Source of the DNA: Pseudomonas sp. R28(2017)
GTDB lineage: Bacteria > Pseudomonadota > Gammaproteobacteria > Pseudomonadales > Pseudomonadaceae
Length of the DNA stretch: 64,000 nucleotides
Assembly: GCF_002112505.1 (NCBI RefSeq)
Contig: NZ_NEHW01000013.1
Span: 112,726 to 176,725, forward strand
Direction: 5' to 3'
Part shown: positions 27,184-36,449 of the stretch, one piece after another
How the letters are laid out: every line of letters begins with the position of its first letter
Numbering within the stretch: position 1 is the stretch's first letter
Program-made: the position numbers and the translations under genes
Notes under the pieces: generated by a model
Databases searched by the model: none
What the model saw: the letters and a program-made list of their open reading frames with translations, nothing else
Told to the model about the DNA's origin: nothing

Positions 27184-27201
27184 CGTGAAGCTGTGGATAA
27201 C

Positions 27202-27666
27202 TTACATCTGCGACTGCAGGTAGTTCTCCAGGCCGATGGCCTTGATCAGGCCCTGCTGCTTCTCCAGCCAGTAGGTGTGATCTTCTTCGGTGTCGGCCAG
27301 CTGCGCGCGCAGGATGTCGCGGCTGATGTAGTCCTTGTGCAATTCGCACAGCTCGATGCCTTTGCACAGCGCGCCACGCACCTTGTACTCAAGCTTGAGG
27401 TCGGCCTCGATCATTTCCGGCACGGTGCTGCCCACTTCCAGGTCGTCCGCGCGCATGTCGGGAGTGCCTTCGAGCATGAGGATACGGCGCATCAGGGCAT
27501 CGGCGTGCTGCGTCTCTTCTTCCATCTCGTGGTTGATACGCTCGTAGAGCTTGGACAAGCCCCAGTCTTCGTACATGCGCGAGTGAATGAAGTACTGGTC
27601 GCGTGCGGCCAGTTCGCCCTTCAGCAACGTGACGAGGTAGTTGATTACGTCCGGGTGACCTTGCAT
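27202..27666 (-). CDS. ftnA: Ferritin of the bacterioferritin family lacking the haem-ligand methionine (FtnA-type)
   Basis: The 154-residue four-helix protein keeps the ferroxidase residues Glu18, Glu51, His54, Glu93, Glu127 and His130 (for example HEMEEETQHADAL and DTEEDHTYW). Bacterioferritin uses Met52 to bind haem; here residue 52 is Thr. The P. aeruginosa counterpart beside katA, once called BfrA, was reassigned as FtnA for the same reason. The ATG at 27664-27666 gives the family length; longer frames only add non-homologous residues. It stores iron. In P. aeruginosa this gene supports KatA activity, and here too it lies directly downstream of katA, though with a terminator between. Confidence 0.9.
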   Translation of the reverse strand: MQGHPDVINYLVTLLKGELAARDQYFIHSRMYEDWGLSKLYERINHEMEEETQHADALMRRILMLEGTPDMRADDLEVGSTVPEMIEADLKLEYKVRGALCKGIELCELHKDYISRDILRAQLADTEEDHTYWLEKQQGLIKAIGLENYLQSQM

Positions 27667-27786
27667 CGCCCTGCTTCTCCCTGTGAAAACGGCTAATGCA
27701 CATAGTGTGAACCAGCTTTTGCGCGCGGTCACTGAAAAACGCGCAATTAGAAGCAAAAAATCGGTTAAACAGTAGTGATATTCATT

Positions 27787-27812
27787 GAAAAACCGCCCAA
27801 ATGAGGGCGGTT
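27787..27812 (-). terminator. katA: Intrinsic terminator of katA
   Basis: On the minus strand ACCGCCC, loop TCATTT, GGGCGGT, followed by TTTTC. It lies just after the katA stop and before the ferritin gene. Confidence 0.88.
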
Positions 27813-27829
27813 CTTCTTATCACTTCGAC

Positions 27830-29269
27830 TTAGGCGAGATTCATGCCCAACGCCTTGGCGATGCCTTCGCCGTAGGCCGGGTCGGCCTTGAAGAAGTACT
27901 GCAACTGGCGCTCGATCACGTCTTGGCTGACCCCCGCCATGGTGCCGGCAATGTTGCTGATCAGCAGTGCCTTCTGTTCGTCGCTCATCAGGCGGAACAA
28001 CGCACCGGCGTGGCTGTAGTAGTCATTGTCCTCACGATGATCGTGGCGATCTGCGGCGCCGCTCAGGGCCAGTGCAGGCTCCGCGTGGCGTGGCGACTGT
28101 TTCGGCGCATCGGCGTAGCTGTTTGGCTCGTAGTTCGGCGCGCTGCCGTAGCCGCCCATGGCCATCGAACCATCGCGCTGGTAGCTGTTGACCGTGCTGC
28201 GCGGGGCGTTCACCGGCAGTTGCTGGTGATTGGTGCCCACACGGTAGCGATGCGCATCCGCGTAAGCGAAGACGCGACCCTGCAGCATGCGGTCAGGCGA
28301 CAGGCCGACCCCTGGGACCATGTTGCTCGGGCCAAACGCCGCCTGTTCCACTTCGGCGAAGTAGTTAAGGGGATTACGGTTGAGCTCCAGCACACCGACT
28401 TCGATCAGCGGGTAATCCTTCTGCGACCAGGTCTTGGTCACGTCGAACGGGTTTTCGTCGCGGTTGGCCGCCTCGGCCTCAGTCATCACCTGGATGCACA
28501 CGGTCCAGCGCGGGAAGTCACCACGCTCGATGGCCTCGAACAGGTCACGCTGGGCGTAGTCCGGGTCGGTGCCGGCCAGGCGTGCGGCGTCGGCCGGTGC
28601 CAGGTTCTTGATGCCTTGCTGGGTCTTGAAGTGCCATTTGACCCAGGTGCGCTCGCCTTGGGCATTGATCAGGCTGTAGGTGTGGCTACCGAAGCCGTGC
28701 ATGTGCCGGTAGCCGTCCGGGATACCACGGTCGGAGAACAGGATGGTGACCTGGTGCAGCGCCTCGGGCGAGTGCGACCAGAAGTCCCACATCATCTGGG
28801 CGTTCTTCAGGTTGGTTTGCGGGTGGCGCTTCTGGGTGTGGATGAAATCCGGGAACTTGAGCGGGTCGCGGATGAAGAACACCGGCGTATTGTTGCCAAC
28901 GATGTCCCAGTTGCCTTCCTCGGTGTAGAACTTCACCGCAAAGCCACGGGGGTCACGCTCGGTATCCGCCGAGCCGCGCTCGCCGCCGACTGTCGAGAAG
29001 CGCAGGAAGGTCTCGGTCTGCTTGCCGACCTGCGCGAACAGCTTGGCGCTGGTGTAGGAGGTGATGTCGCGGGTAACGGTGAATGTGCCGTAGGCACCCG
29101 AGCCTTTGGCGTGTACACGGCGCTCAGGGATGTTCTCGCGATTGAAGTGGGCGAGCTTCTCGATCAGGTGGAAGTCATCGAGCAGCAGCGGGCCGCGTGG
29201 GCCGGCGGAACGGGAATTCTGGTTGTCGGCTACAGGTGCACCGCTGGCGGTGGTGAGAATCTTGCTCAT
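27830..29269 (-). CDS. katA: Clade 3 monofunctional haem catalase KatA
   Basis: The 479-residue small-subunit catalase has the catalytic His region IPERRVHAKGSGAYG (about residues 48-62) and the catalytic Asn in NNTPVFFIRDP. The proximal haem Tyr lies in RVFAYADAHRYRVGTN (about residues 334-349). It has no signal peptide. It breaks hydrogen peroxide into water and oxygen in the cytoplasm. The upstream region (29270-29400) is AT-richer than its surroundings and contains CTATTGAT on the minus strand, which recalls OxyR half-sites, but I could not lay out a full OxyR box. Confidence 0.96.
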   Translation of the reverse strand: MSKILTTASGAPVADNQNSRSAGPRGPLLLDDFHLIEKLAHFNRENIPERRVHAKGSGAYGTFTVTRDITSYTSAKLFAQVGKQTETFLRFSTVGGERGSADTERDPRGFAVKFYTEEGNWDIVGNNTPVFFIRDPLKFPDFIHTQKRHPQTNLKNAQMMWDFWSHSPEALHQVTILFSDRGIPDGYRHMHGFGSHTYSLINAQGERTWVKWHFKTQQGIKNLAPADAARLAGTDPDYAQRDLFEAIERGDFPRWTVCIQVMTEAEAANRDENPFDVTKTWSQKDYPLIEVGVLELNRNPLNYFAEVEQAAFGPSNMVPGVGLSPDRMLQGRVFAYADAHRYRVGTNHQQLPVNAPRSTVNSYQRDGSMAMGGYGSAPNYEPNSYADAPKQSPRHAEPALALSGAADRHDHREDNDYYSHAGALFRLMSDEQKALLISNIAGTMAGVSQDVIERQLQYFFKADPAYGEGIAKALGMNLA

Positions 29270-29395
29270 GGGCTCTCCTTATCGGTCTTCGAGTGCCGGC
29301 GAAACGGCTTGAGAAGGAGTATCGACGAGCGGTAGCTTCAGAACAAATTCATTACATGACTTGTATCAATAGAAATAAACAATACCTGCAGACAC

Positions 29396-29424
29396 AAAAA
29401 ACCGGGCACTAGGCCCGGTTTTTT
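29396..29424 (-). terminator. rplQ: Intrinsic terminator of the alpha operon
   Basis: On the minus strand AACCGGGC, loop CTAGT, GCCCGGTT, then TTTT. It begins about 18 nt after the rplQ stop and closes the ribosomal superoperon. Confidence 0.9.
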
Positions 29425-29441
29425 GAAGCAGACAGAACGTC

Positions 29442-29828
29442 TTACTCAGCAGCTTCTACAGCACCGCCGACCGGACGATCAACCAGCTCGACGTACGCCA
29501 TAGGCGCGTTGTCGCCAGCGCGGAAACCGCACTTCAGGATGCGCAGGTAGCCGCCCTGACGGGTGGCGTAACGCTTGCCCAGGTCGTTGAACAGTTTGCC
29601 AACAGCGGACTTCGAACGGGTACGGTCGAAGGCCAGACGACGGTTAGCAACGCTGTCTTCCTTGGCCAGGGTGATCAGCGGCTCGGCAACGCGGCGCAGT
29701 TCCTTGGCTTTCGGCAGGGTGGTTTTGATCAGCTCGTGCTCGATCAGCGACACTGCCATGTTCTGGAACATAGCCTTGCGGTGAGAGCTGGTACGGCTCA
29801 GGTGACGTCCACTTTTACGATGACGCAT
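29442..29828 (-). CDS. rplQ: 50S ribosomal protein L17
   Basis: The 128-residue product begins MRHRKSGRHLSRTSSHRKAM, the L17 signature, and continues with RVAEPLITLAK. It sits near the peptide exit tunnel of the large subunit. It is the last gene of the alpha operon, 42 nt after rpoA, and is followed by an intrinsic terminator. Confidence 0.98.
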   Translation of the reverse strand: MRHRKSGRHLSRTSSHRKAMFQNMAVSLIEHELIKTTLPKAKELRRVAEPLITLAKEDSVANRRLAFDRTRSKSAVGKLFNDLGKRYATRQGGYLRILKCGFRAGDNAPMAYVELVDRPVGGAVEAAE

Positions 29829-29870
29829 GATTCATTCCTTACCAAACACTACGTTCGGTGATTACGACGA

Positions 29871-30872
29871 TCAGGCGGTCGCCTTGTCGTCTTTCTTAAG
29901 ACTTGCAGGCGGCCAGTTGTCGAGGCGCATGCCGAGAGACAGACCACGAGAGGCCAGGACGTCCTTGATTTCAGTCAGGGACTTCTTGCCCAGGTTAGGA
30001 GTCTTCAACAGCTCTACTTCGGTACGCTGAATCAGGTCGCCGATGTAGTAGATGTTCTCCGCCTTGAGGCAGTTGGCCGAACGTACAGTCAGTTCCAGGT
30101 CGTCAACCGGGCGCAGCAGGATCGGATCGATCTCGTCTTCCTGCTCGACTACGACAGGCTCGCTGTCACCTTTGAGGTCGACGAACGCGGCCAGCTGCTG
30201 TTGCAGGATGGTCGCAGCGCGGCGGATAGCCTCTTCAGGATCCAGGGTGCCGTTGGTTTCCAGATCAATGACCAGCTTGTCCAGGTTGGTACGCTGTTCA
30301 ACACGGGCGTTCTCGACCACATAGGCGATACGACGCACCGGGCTGAACGAAGCGTCCAGCTGGAGACGGCCAATGCTACGGCTTTCGTCTTCGTCGGTTT
30401 GACGGGAGTCAGCCGGCTCGTAACCGCGACCACGAGCTACAGTGAGCTTCATGTTCAGGGCGCCGTTGGACGCCAGGTTCGCGATTACGTGATCGGGGTT
30501 GACGATCTCGACATCGTGATCCAGCTGAATATCGGCAGCGGTAACCACCCCCGAACCCTTTTTCGACAAGGTCAGCGTAACTTCGTCACGACCGTGCAGT
30601 TTGATAGCCAGGCCTTTCAGGTTCAACAGGATTTCAATGACGTCTTCCTGAACACCTTCGATCGCGGAGTACTCGTGGAGTACGCCATCGATCTCGGCCT
30701 CGACTACTGCACAGCCAGGCATGGAGGACAACAGGATGCGGCGCAGCGCGTTGCCCAGGGTATGGCCGAAACCACGCTCGAGAGGCTCGAGCGTAATCTT
30801 GGCGCGGGTCGGACTGACTACCTGCACATCAATATGGCGGGGAGTCAGGAACTCATTTACCGAAATCTGCAT
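29871..30872 (-). CDS. rpoA: RNA polymerase alpha subunit
   Basis: The 333-residue protein has the N-terminal dimerisation domain ([25 protein letters not shown], about residues 32-56) and the C-terminal domain that touches UP elements and activators ([30 protein letters not shown], about residues 246-275). An acidic linker separates them. It assembles the beta and beta-prime subunits, whose genes are about 17 kb upstream on the same strand. Gene spacing is 22 nt from rpsD and 42 nt to rplQ. Confidence 0.98.
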
Positions 30873-30894
30873 GGATGCACCTATTTTCTAGCCC

Positions 30895-31515
30895 TTACTT
30901 GGAGTAGAGCTCGACAATCAGGTTTTCGTTGATGTCGGCAGACAGGTCGCCGCGAGCAGGAACGTTCTTGAAAACGCCCGACTTCTTAGCGGAATCTACG
31001 TCTACCCACTCAACGCGGCCACGCTGGGCGCACAGTTCAAGGGCTTGAACAATGCGCAGCTGGTTCAGCGACTTCTCGCGAACCGCGACCACGTCACCCG
31101 GACGAACTTGGTAGGATGGAATGTTTACAGTCTTACCGTTGACGCTGATCGCTTTGTGCGAAACCAGCTGACGGGACTCGGAACGAGTCGAGCCGAAGCC
31201 CATACGGTAAACGACGTTATCCAGACGGCACTCGAGCAGTTGCAGCAGGTTCTCACCGGTTGCGCCTTTTTTCGAGGCAGCAGCTTGGTAGTAACCGCGG
31301 AACTGACGCTCCAGAACACCGTAGATACGACGGACTTTTTGTTTCTCGCGCAGCTGGGTACCGTAGTCGGACTGACGGCCACGGCGCTGGCCGTGGATAC
31401 CTGGGGCTGCTTCGATGTTGCACTTCGATTCCAGAGCGCGAACGCCGCTCTTCAGGAACAGGTCGGTGCCTTCACGACGAGACAGTTTGCATTTTGGACC
31501 AATGTAACGTGCCAT
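30895..31515 (-). CDS. rpsD: 30S ribosomal protein S4
   Basis: The 206-residue product has MARYIGPKCKLSRREGTDLF at the start and an S4 RNA-binding domain in the middle (RLDNVVYRMGFGSTRSESRQLVSHKAISVNG). S4 starts 30S assembly. In E. coli it also represses the alpha operon by binding the rpsM leader; whether it does so here depends on the 131-nt leader upstream of rpsM. Confidence 0.98.
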   Translation of the reverse strand: MARYIGPKCKLSRREGTDLFLKSGVRALESKCNIEAAPGIHGQRRGRQSDYGTQLREKQKVRRIYGVLERQFRGYYQAAASKKGATGENLLQLLECRLDNVVYRMGFGSTRSESRQLVSHKAISVNGKTVNIPSYQVRPGDVVAVREKSLNQLRIVQALELCAQRGRVEWVDVDSAKKSGVFKNVPARGDLSADINENLIVELYSK

Positions 31516-31530
31516 TCTTCTGTCTCCTGA

Positions 31531-31920
31531 TTACACGCGACGCTTCTTCGGCGGACGGCACCCGTTGTGCGGGATAGGCGTCACGTCGGTGATGCTGGCG
31601 ATCTTGTAGCCGCAGCTGTTCAGTGCACGAACGGCGGATTCACGACCTGGACCTGGACCCTTGACGTTGACGTCGAGGTTCTTCAGACCATATTCCAGCG
31701 CAGCTTGACCAGCACGCTCAGCAGCAATCTGGGCTGCGAACGGGGTGGATTTGCGCGAACCACGGAAACCCGAACCACCGGAAGTAGCCCAGGACAGTGC
31801 GTTGCCCTGACGGTCGGTGATGGTCACGATGGTGTTGTTGAAAGAAGCGTGGATGTGGGCGATGCCATCAACCACTGTCTTTTTGACTTTCTTACGAGGA
31901 CGAGCAGCAGGTTTTGCCAT
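31531..31920 (-). CDS. rpsK: 30S ribosomal protein S11
   Basis: The 129-residue protein contains the S11 core [24 protein letters not shown] and the basic C-terminus [12 protein letters not shown]. It lies on the 30S platform near the mRNA exit. It is 18 nt after rpsM and 15 nt before rpsD. Confidence 0.98.
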
Positions 31921-31938
31921 GTCTATATTCCTGGGCGA

Positions 31939-32295
31939 TTACTTGCGGATCGGCTTACGCGGGCCCTTACGGGTGCGTGCGTTGGTCTTGGTGCGCTGAC
32001 CGCGAACCGGCAGACCTTTACGATGACGCAGGCCGCGGTAGCAACCCAGGTCCATCAAGCGCTTGATCTTCATGTTGATGTCACGACGCAGGTCACCTTC
32101 GGTGGTGAACTTCGCGACTTCGCCACGCAGGGTTTCGATTTGCTCGTCGCTCAGATCCTTGATCTTTGCGGCTGGGTTGACACCAGCGTCTGCACAGATC
32201 TTCTGTGCAGTTGTGCGACCGACACCATAGATGTAGGTCAGCGAGATAACAGTATGCTTGTTATCTGGAATGTTGACGCCTGCAATACGGGCCAT
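31939..32295 (-). CDS. rpsM: 30S ribosomal protein S13
   Basis: The 118-residue protein starts [20 protein letters not shown] and ends in the basic tail [11 protein letters not shown] that reaches the P-site tRNA. It is the first gene of the alpha operon. The 131-nt gap to rpmJ is much wider than other spacings nearby and carries a strong hairpin, consistent with a regulatory leader. Confidence 0.98.
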
Positions 32296-32381
32296 TCAGT
32301 GGGACTCCAATTGACAGCTACCTACGCCCCGGAAGCCAAGAAATAGGGCGCGAGATAATATCGCTGTAGAAACGAATAATC

Positions 32382-32409
32382 AACCCAGCAGCACACTAGC
32401 TGCTGGGTT
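32382..32409 (-). terminator. Strong hairpin between spc and alpha operons
   Basis: AACCCAGCAGC and GCTGCTGGGTT are perfect 11-base arms around a six-base loop. The run after the stem on the minus strand (GATTATTCGTTTC) is only moderately T-rich. It may be a weak terminator of the spc operon or part of the S4-responsive leader of rpsM; the sequence does not decide. Confidence 0.6.
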
Positions 32410-32426
32410 TGAAGCGCAGATCACAC

Positions 32427-32543
32427 TCAGCCTTGGCGCTGTTTGTGACGCGGTTCCGCGCTGCAGATCACTCGTACGACGCCTTCGCGACGGATGATCT
32501 TGCAGTTACGGCACAGCTTTTTCACCGATGCACGAACTTTCAT
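32427..32543 (-). CDS. rpmJ: 50S ribosomal protein L36, zinc-binding form
   Basis: The 38-residue product begins [20 protein letters not shown] and ends EPRHKQRQG. Cys11, Cys14, Cys27 and His33 form the zinc ribbon, so this is the zinc-containing version. It follows secY by 28 nt at the end of the spc operon. A zinc-free paralogue, if any, would be elsewhere; the candidate Zur operon at the start of the window shows that zinc limitation matters to this organism. Confidence 0.96.
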
Positions 32544-32571
32544 TACCGACTCCTCGAACCTTAGGGGCGTA

Positions 32572-33903
32572 TCAGCGCAGCAGACCGCTGCCACCGTAGC
32601 CTTTCAGGTTGGCTTTCTTCATCAGGGATTCGTACTGGTGCGAAACGAGGTGCGATTGTACTTGGGACATGAAGTCCATCACAACCACTACCACAATCAG
32701 CAACGAGGTCCCGCCAAGGTAGAACGGCACATTTGCTGCCACCACCAGGAACTGGGGCAGAAGGCAGACGGCCATCATGTAAAGAGCACCGAACATGGTC
32801 AGACGAGTCAGAACGCCATCAATGTAGCGTGCGGACTGCTCACCAGGACGGATACCCGGAATAAAGGCACCGGACTTCTTCAGGTTTTCCGCTACGTCTT
32901 TCGGGTTGAACATCAGCGCTGTGTAGAAGAAGCAGAAGAAAATGATCCCTGCACTAAACAGCAGAATGTTCAACGGCTGACCAGGAGCGATCGACTGCGA
33001 GACGTCCTGCAGCCAGCCCATACCTTCGGACTGACCGAACCAGGCACCCAGCGAAGCCGGGAACAGCAGAATGCTGCTCGCGAAAATGGCCGGGATAACC
33101 CCCGCCATGTTCACTTTCAACGGCAAGTGGCTGGTCTGCGCGGCGAAGACCTTGCGGCCCTGCTGACGCTTGGCGTAGTGAACGGCGATACGACGCTGAC
33201 CACGCTCAATGAACACCACGAAACCGATGATCGCTACTGCAAGCAAACCGATTGCGACCAGGGCGAAAATGTTGATATCGCCTGTGCGTGCAGACTCGAA
33301 AGACTGCCCGATTGCTCTCGGAAGACCGGCAACGATACCTGCGAAGATCAACATCGAGATACCGTTGCCCACACCGCGCTCGGTGATCTGCTCACCCAGC
33401 CACATCATGAACATCGCGCCTGCCACGAAGGTGGAGACAGCAACGACATAGAAGCCGAGGCCTACAGAAAACGCCACGCCCTGGTTGGCCAGGCCAATGG
33501 ACATGCCAATGGCTTGAACCAGTGCCAGGATAACGGTGCCGTAGCGGGTGTACTGGCTGATCTTGCGACGGCCAGCTTCACCTTCCTTCTTCAACTGCTC
33601 CAGTTGCGGGCTGACCGCCGTCATCAGCTGCATGATGATCGATGCCGAGATGTACGGCATGATCCCCAGTGCAAAGATGCTCATGCGCTCGAGCGCGCCA
33701 CCGGAAAACATGTTGAACAAGCTAAGAATGGTCCCCTCATTCTGCCGAAACAGATCCGCCAGACGGTCCGGATTGATGCCGGGAACCGGGATATGCGCAC
33801 CTATCCGATAGACGATGATCGCCATGAACAGAAAGCGCAGACGAGCCCAGAGTTCCGACATCCCGCCCTTACCGAGCGAAGAGAGAGCACCTTGCTTAGC
33901 CAT
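32572..33903 (-). CDS. secY: Protein translocase subunit SecY
   Basis: The 443-residue integral membrane protein has ten hydrophobic segments. SecY landmarks include [13 protein letters not shown] (plug region side), [31 protein letters not shown], and the cytoplasmic loop segment [22 protein letters not shown]. It forms the protein-conducting channel with SecE, which is encoded about 26 kb upstream, and SecG. Its ATG directly follows the rplO stop (TAA-ATG), so expression is tied to the ribosomal operon. Confidence 0.98.
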
Positions 33904-34338
33904 TTATTCCTCGAACTTGCCGCCAGCTGCTTCGATAGCCGCACGCGCACCCTTGGTGGCTGCGATGCCCTTGATGGTGACTGCGCGAGTGACTTCGCCA
34001 GACAGCATGATTTTCACACGCTGTACGTTCTGGCCAATCACGTTGGCGTCTTTCAGGGACTGTACGGAAACCACGTCGCCTTCCACTTTGGCCAGCTCGG
34101 ACAGACGCACTTCAGCGCGGTCCATGGCTTTCAGGGAAACGAAGCCGAACTTCGGCAGACGACGGTGCAGCGGCTGTTGACCGCCTTCGAAGCCAGGAGC
34201 GATCGAACCACCGGAACGGGAGGTCTGACCTTTGTGGCCACGGCCGCCAGTCTTACCCAGACCGCTACCGATACCACGACCTGGACGATGCTTCTCGCGA
34301 CGGGAACCCGGCGCTGGACTCAGATCATTGAGTTTCAT
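33904..34338 (-). CDS. rplO: 50S ribosomal protein L15
   Basis: The 144-residue product begins MKLNDLSPAPGSRREKHRPG and has the glycine-rich GRGHKGQTSRSGG extension that threads into 23S rRNA. It is followed without gap by secY and preceded by rpmD three bases upstream. Confidence 0.98.
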   Translation of the reverse strand: MKLNDLSPAPGSRREKHRPGRGIGSGLGKTGGRGHKGQTSRSGGSIAPGFEGGQQPLHRRLPKFGFVSLKAMDRAEVRLSELAKVEGDVVSVQSLKDANVIGQNVQRVKIMLSGEVTRAVTIKGIAATKGARAAIEAAGGKFEE

Positions 34339-34341
34339 CGA

Positions 34342-34518
34342 TTAACCCTCGACCTTCAGCATGTAGTAAGCCTTGTTGATCATCCCGCGGTTCTCGGGAG
34401 TATCCTGGACTTCTACAGTGTGACCGATGCGACGCAGACCCAGACCTTTAACGCACAGTTTGTGGTTAGGCAGGCGGCCCGAGACGCTCTTGATCAGCGT
34501 AACTTTTACGGTTGCCAT
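34342..34518 (-). CDS. rpmD: 50S ribosomal protein L30
   Basis: The 58-residue product reads MATVKVTLIKSVSGRLPNHK at the start, continues LGLRRIGHTVEVQDTPENRG, and ends YYMLKVEG. It is the bacterial single-domain L30. It lies 2 nt after rpsE and 3 nt before rplO. Confidence 0.96.
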   Translation of the reverse strand: MATVKVTLIKSVSGRLPNHKLCVKGLGLRRIGHTVEVQDTPENRGMINKAYYMLKVEG

Positions 34519-34520
34519 GA

Positions 34521-35021
34521 TTAGATGATCTCCTCAACGCTCTTGCCGCGCTTGGCAGCAATGGACTCAGGAGATTGCATGGCTTTCAGACCCTTGAAGG
34601 TGGCGTAAACCACGTTCACTGGGTTGGTCGAACCGTAGCACTTGGCCAGGACGTTCTGAACGCCAGCAACTTCCAGGACGGCACGCATTGCGCCGCCGGC
34701 GATGATACCGGTACCTTCCGAGGCAGGCTGCATGTAAACCTTCGAGGCGCCGTGGGCAGCCTTGGTGGCGTACTGCAGGGTGGTGCCCTTCAGGTCAACC
34801 TGGATCATGTTGCGACGAGCAGCTTCCATGGCTTTCTGGATCGCAGCAGGTACTTCGCGCGATTTGCCACGGCCGAAACCAACGCGACCCTTGCCATCAC
34901 CCACCACGGTCAGCGCGGTGAAGGTGAAGATACGGCCGCCTTTAACGGTTTTGGCTACGCGGTTAACTTGAACCAGCTTCTCGATGTAGCCTTCGTCGCG
35001 CTTTTGATCGTTATTTGCCAT
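34521..35021 (-). CDS. rpsE: 30S ribosomal protein S5
   Basis: The 166-residue protein has the S5 double-stranded-RNA-binding part (YIEKLVQVNRVAKTVKGGRIF) and the loop GKGRVGFGRGKSREVPAAIQKA, a site of accuracy mutations. It lies at the 30S mRNA entry. It follows rplR by three bases. Confidence 0.98.
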   Translation of the reverse strand: MANNDQKRDEGYIEKLVQVNRVAKTVKGGRIFTFTALTVVGDGKGRVGFGRGKSREVPAAIQKAMEAARRNMIQVDLKGTTLQYATKAAHGASKVYMQPASEGTGIIAGGAMRAVLEVAGVQNVLAKCYGSTNPVNVVYATFKGLKAMQSPESIAAKRGKSVEEII

Positions 35022-35024
35022 AAC

Positions 35025-35375
35025 TTAGAACTCCAGCCCGCCTTCACGAGCAGCATCAGCCAGCGCTTTGACGCGGCCATGGTACTTGAAGCCGGAACGG
35101 TCAAAGGCAACTTGAGATACACCGGCGGCTTTCGCACGCTCAGCTACCAGCTTGCCAACCTTAGTGGCCGCGTCGATGTTGCCGGTGGCACCATCACGCA
35201 GGTCTTTGTCCAAGGTCGAGGCGCTTGCCAGAACCTTGCTGCCGTCGGCCGAAATGACCTGGGCGTAGATGTGCTGCGAGGAGCGGAACACGCACAGGCG
35301 CACGACTTCGAGTTCGTGCATCTTGAGGCGTGCTTTGCGAGCGCGACGCAGTCGAATAACTTTTTTGTCGGTCAT
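35025..35375 (-). CDS. rplR: 50S ribosomal protein L18
   Basis: The 116-residue protein starts [20 protein letters not shown] and ends [20 protein letters not shown] plus EGGLEF. It binds 5S rRNA together with L5, and both are encoded in this operon. Spacing is 10 nt from rplF. Confidence 0.98.
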
Positions 35376-35385
35376 TTGCTAGGCC

Positions 35386-35919
35386 CTACTTCTTCTTGGC
35401 TTCTTTACGACGGACTGCTTCGTCCGCGTAACGCACACCCTTGCCTTTGTAAGGCTCTGGCGGACGGAACCCGCGGATTTCAGCGGCCACCTGACCTACC
35501 AGCTGCTTGTCGATACCCTTGATCAGGATGTCGGTCTGGCTAGGCGTTTCAGCGGTGATGCCGGCTGGCAGTTCGTAGTCCACTGGGTGAGAGAAGCCCA
35601 GGGCCAGGTTCAGGACGGTGCCTTTGGCCTGTGCCTTGTAACCAACACCGACCAGCTGGAGCTTGCGCTCGAAGCCTTGGCTTACGCCCTGGACCATGTT
35701 GTTGACCAGAGCACGGGTAGTACCGGCCATGGCGCGAGCTTGCTGGTCACCATTGCGAGCGACGAAACGCAGCTCGCCAGACTCTTCGGTAACTTCAACA
35801 GACGAGTGAACGTTCAGTTCGAGAGTGCCTTTGGCACCCTTCACCGAAAGCTGCTGACCGGCGAATTTGACTTCGACACCGGATGGCAGCTTAACGGGGT
35901 TCTTAGCGACGCGAGACAT
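35386..35919 (-). CDS. rplF: 50S ribosomal protein L6
   Basis: The 177-residue product begins MSRVAKNPVKLPSGVEVKFA and carries the C-terminal L6 block RPPEPYKGKGVRYADEAVRR. It sits near the GTPase-associated centre. It follows rpsH by 12 nt. Confidence 0.98.
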   Translation of the reverse strand: MSRVAKNPVKLPSGVEVKFAGQQLSVKGAKGTLELNVHSSVEVTEESGELRFVARNGDQQARAMAGTTRALVNNMVQGVSQGFERKLQLVGVGYKAQAKGTVLNLALGFSHPVDYELPAGITAETPSQTDILIKGIDKQLVGQVAAEIRGFRPPEPYKGKGVRYADEAVRRKEAKKK

Positions 35920-35931
35920 GTCTATCCCCCC

Positions 35932-36324
35932 TTAGAACACTGTGCAGAGAACTTCGCCGCCGACACCGGCAGCGCGCGCAGCGCGATCAGTCATCACACC
36001 TTTGTTGGTGGAGACAATAGACACGCCCAGGCCGCCACGTACTTTCGGCAGCTCAGTGACGGACTTGTACTGGCGCAGGCCTGGACGGCTGGAGCGCTTC
36101 AGTTCCTCGATGACCGGACGGCCTTCGAAGTACTTCAGTTCGATCGACAGGGAAGGCTTGGCTTCACCAGTAACCTGGTAGCCAGCGATGTAACCTTCGT
36201 CCTTCAGAACTTTGGCAACCGCGACCTTCAGAGTGGAGGAAGGCATGCTTACGACGGACTTTTCAGCCATCTGGGCATTACGGATGCGAGTTAGCATGTC
36301 CGCTAACGGGTCCTGCATACTCAT
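35932..36324 (-). CDS. rpsH: 30S ribosomal protein S8
   Basis: The 130-residue product begins MSMQDPLADMLTRIRNAQMA and has the C-terminal signature GLGVSIVSTNKGVMTDRAAR. In E. coli S8 represses the spc operon at the rplE region. Here its gene begins after a 209-nt gap holding a terminator-like hairpin and a promoter, so rpsH may head its own transcript. Confidence 0.98.
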   Translation of the reverse strand: MSMQDPLADMLTRIRNAQMAEKSVVSMPSSTLKVAVAKVLKDEGYIAGYQVTGEAKPSLSIELKYFEGRPVIEELKRSSRPGLRQYKSVTELPKVRGGLGVSIVSTNKGVMTDRAARAAGVGGEVLCTVF

Positions 36325-36420
36325 GGGCTAGATGCTCCTGATACAAGAAATATTAGCCTTGCGGCTATCACAACCACCCAAACGGGCAGGGTAAAAAACC
36401 CAGGCTCGGGTGAGCCGGTC

Positions 36421-36449
36421 ATTCTAGACACAAGGCAGAAACGAAACAA
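36421..36449 (-). promoter_or_regulatory. Internal promoter of the spc operon, before rpsH
   Basis: On the minus strand TTGTTT (36444-36449), 17 nt, TAGAAT (36421-36426). The -35 overlaps the last half of a terminator-like hairpin. It would give a leader of about 90 nt to rpsH that contains further short inverted repeats (GGCTC-ACCC-GAGCC followed by a T-run). Confidence 0.65.

Noticed and set aside
29270..29400. OxyR binding site upstream of katA
   Set aside because: Only a CTATTGAT half-like motif is visible; the four-part spacing of an OxyR box could not be laid out convincingly.
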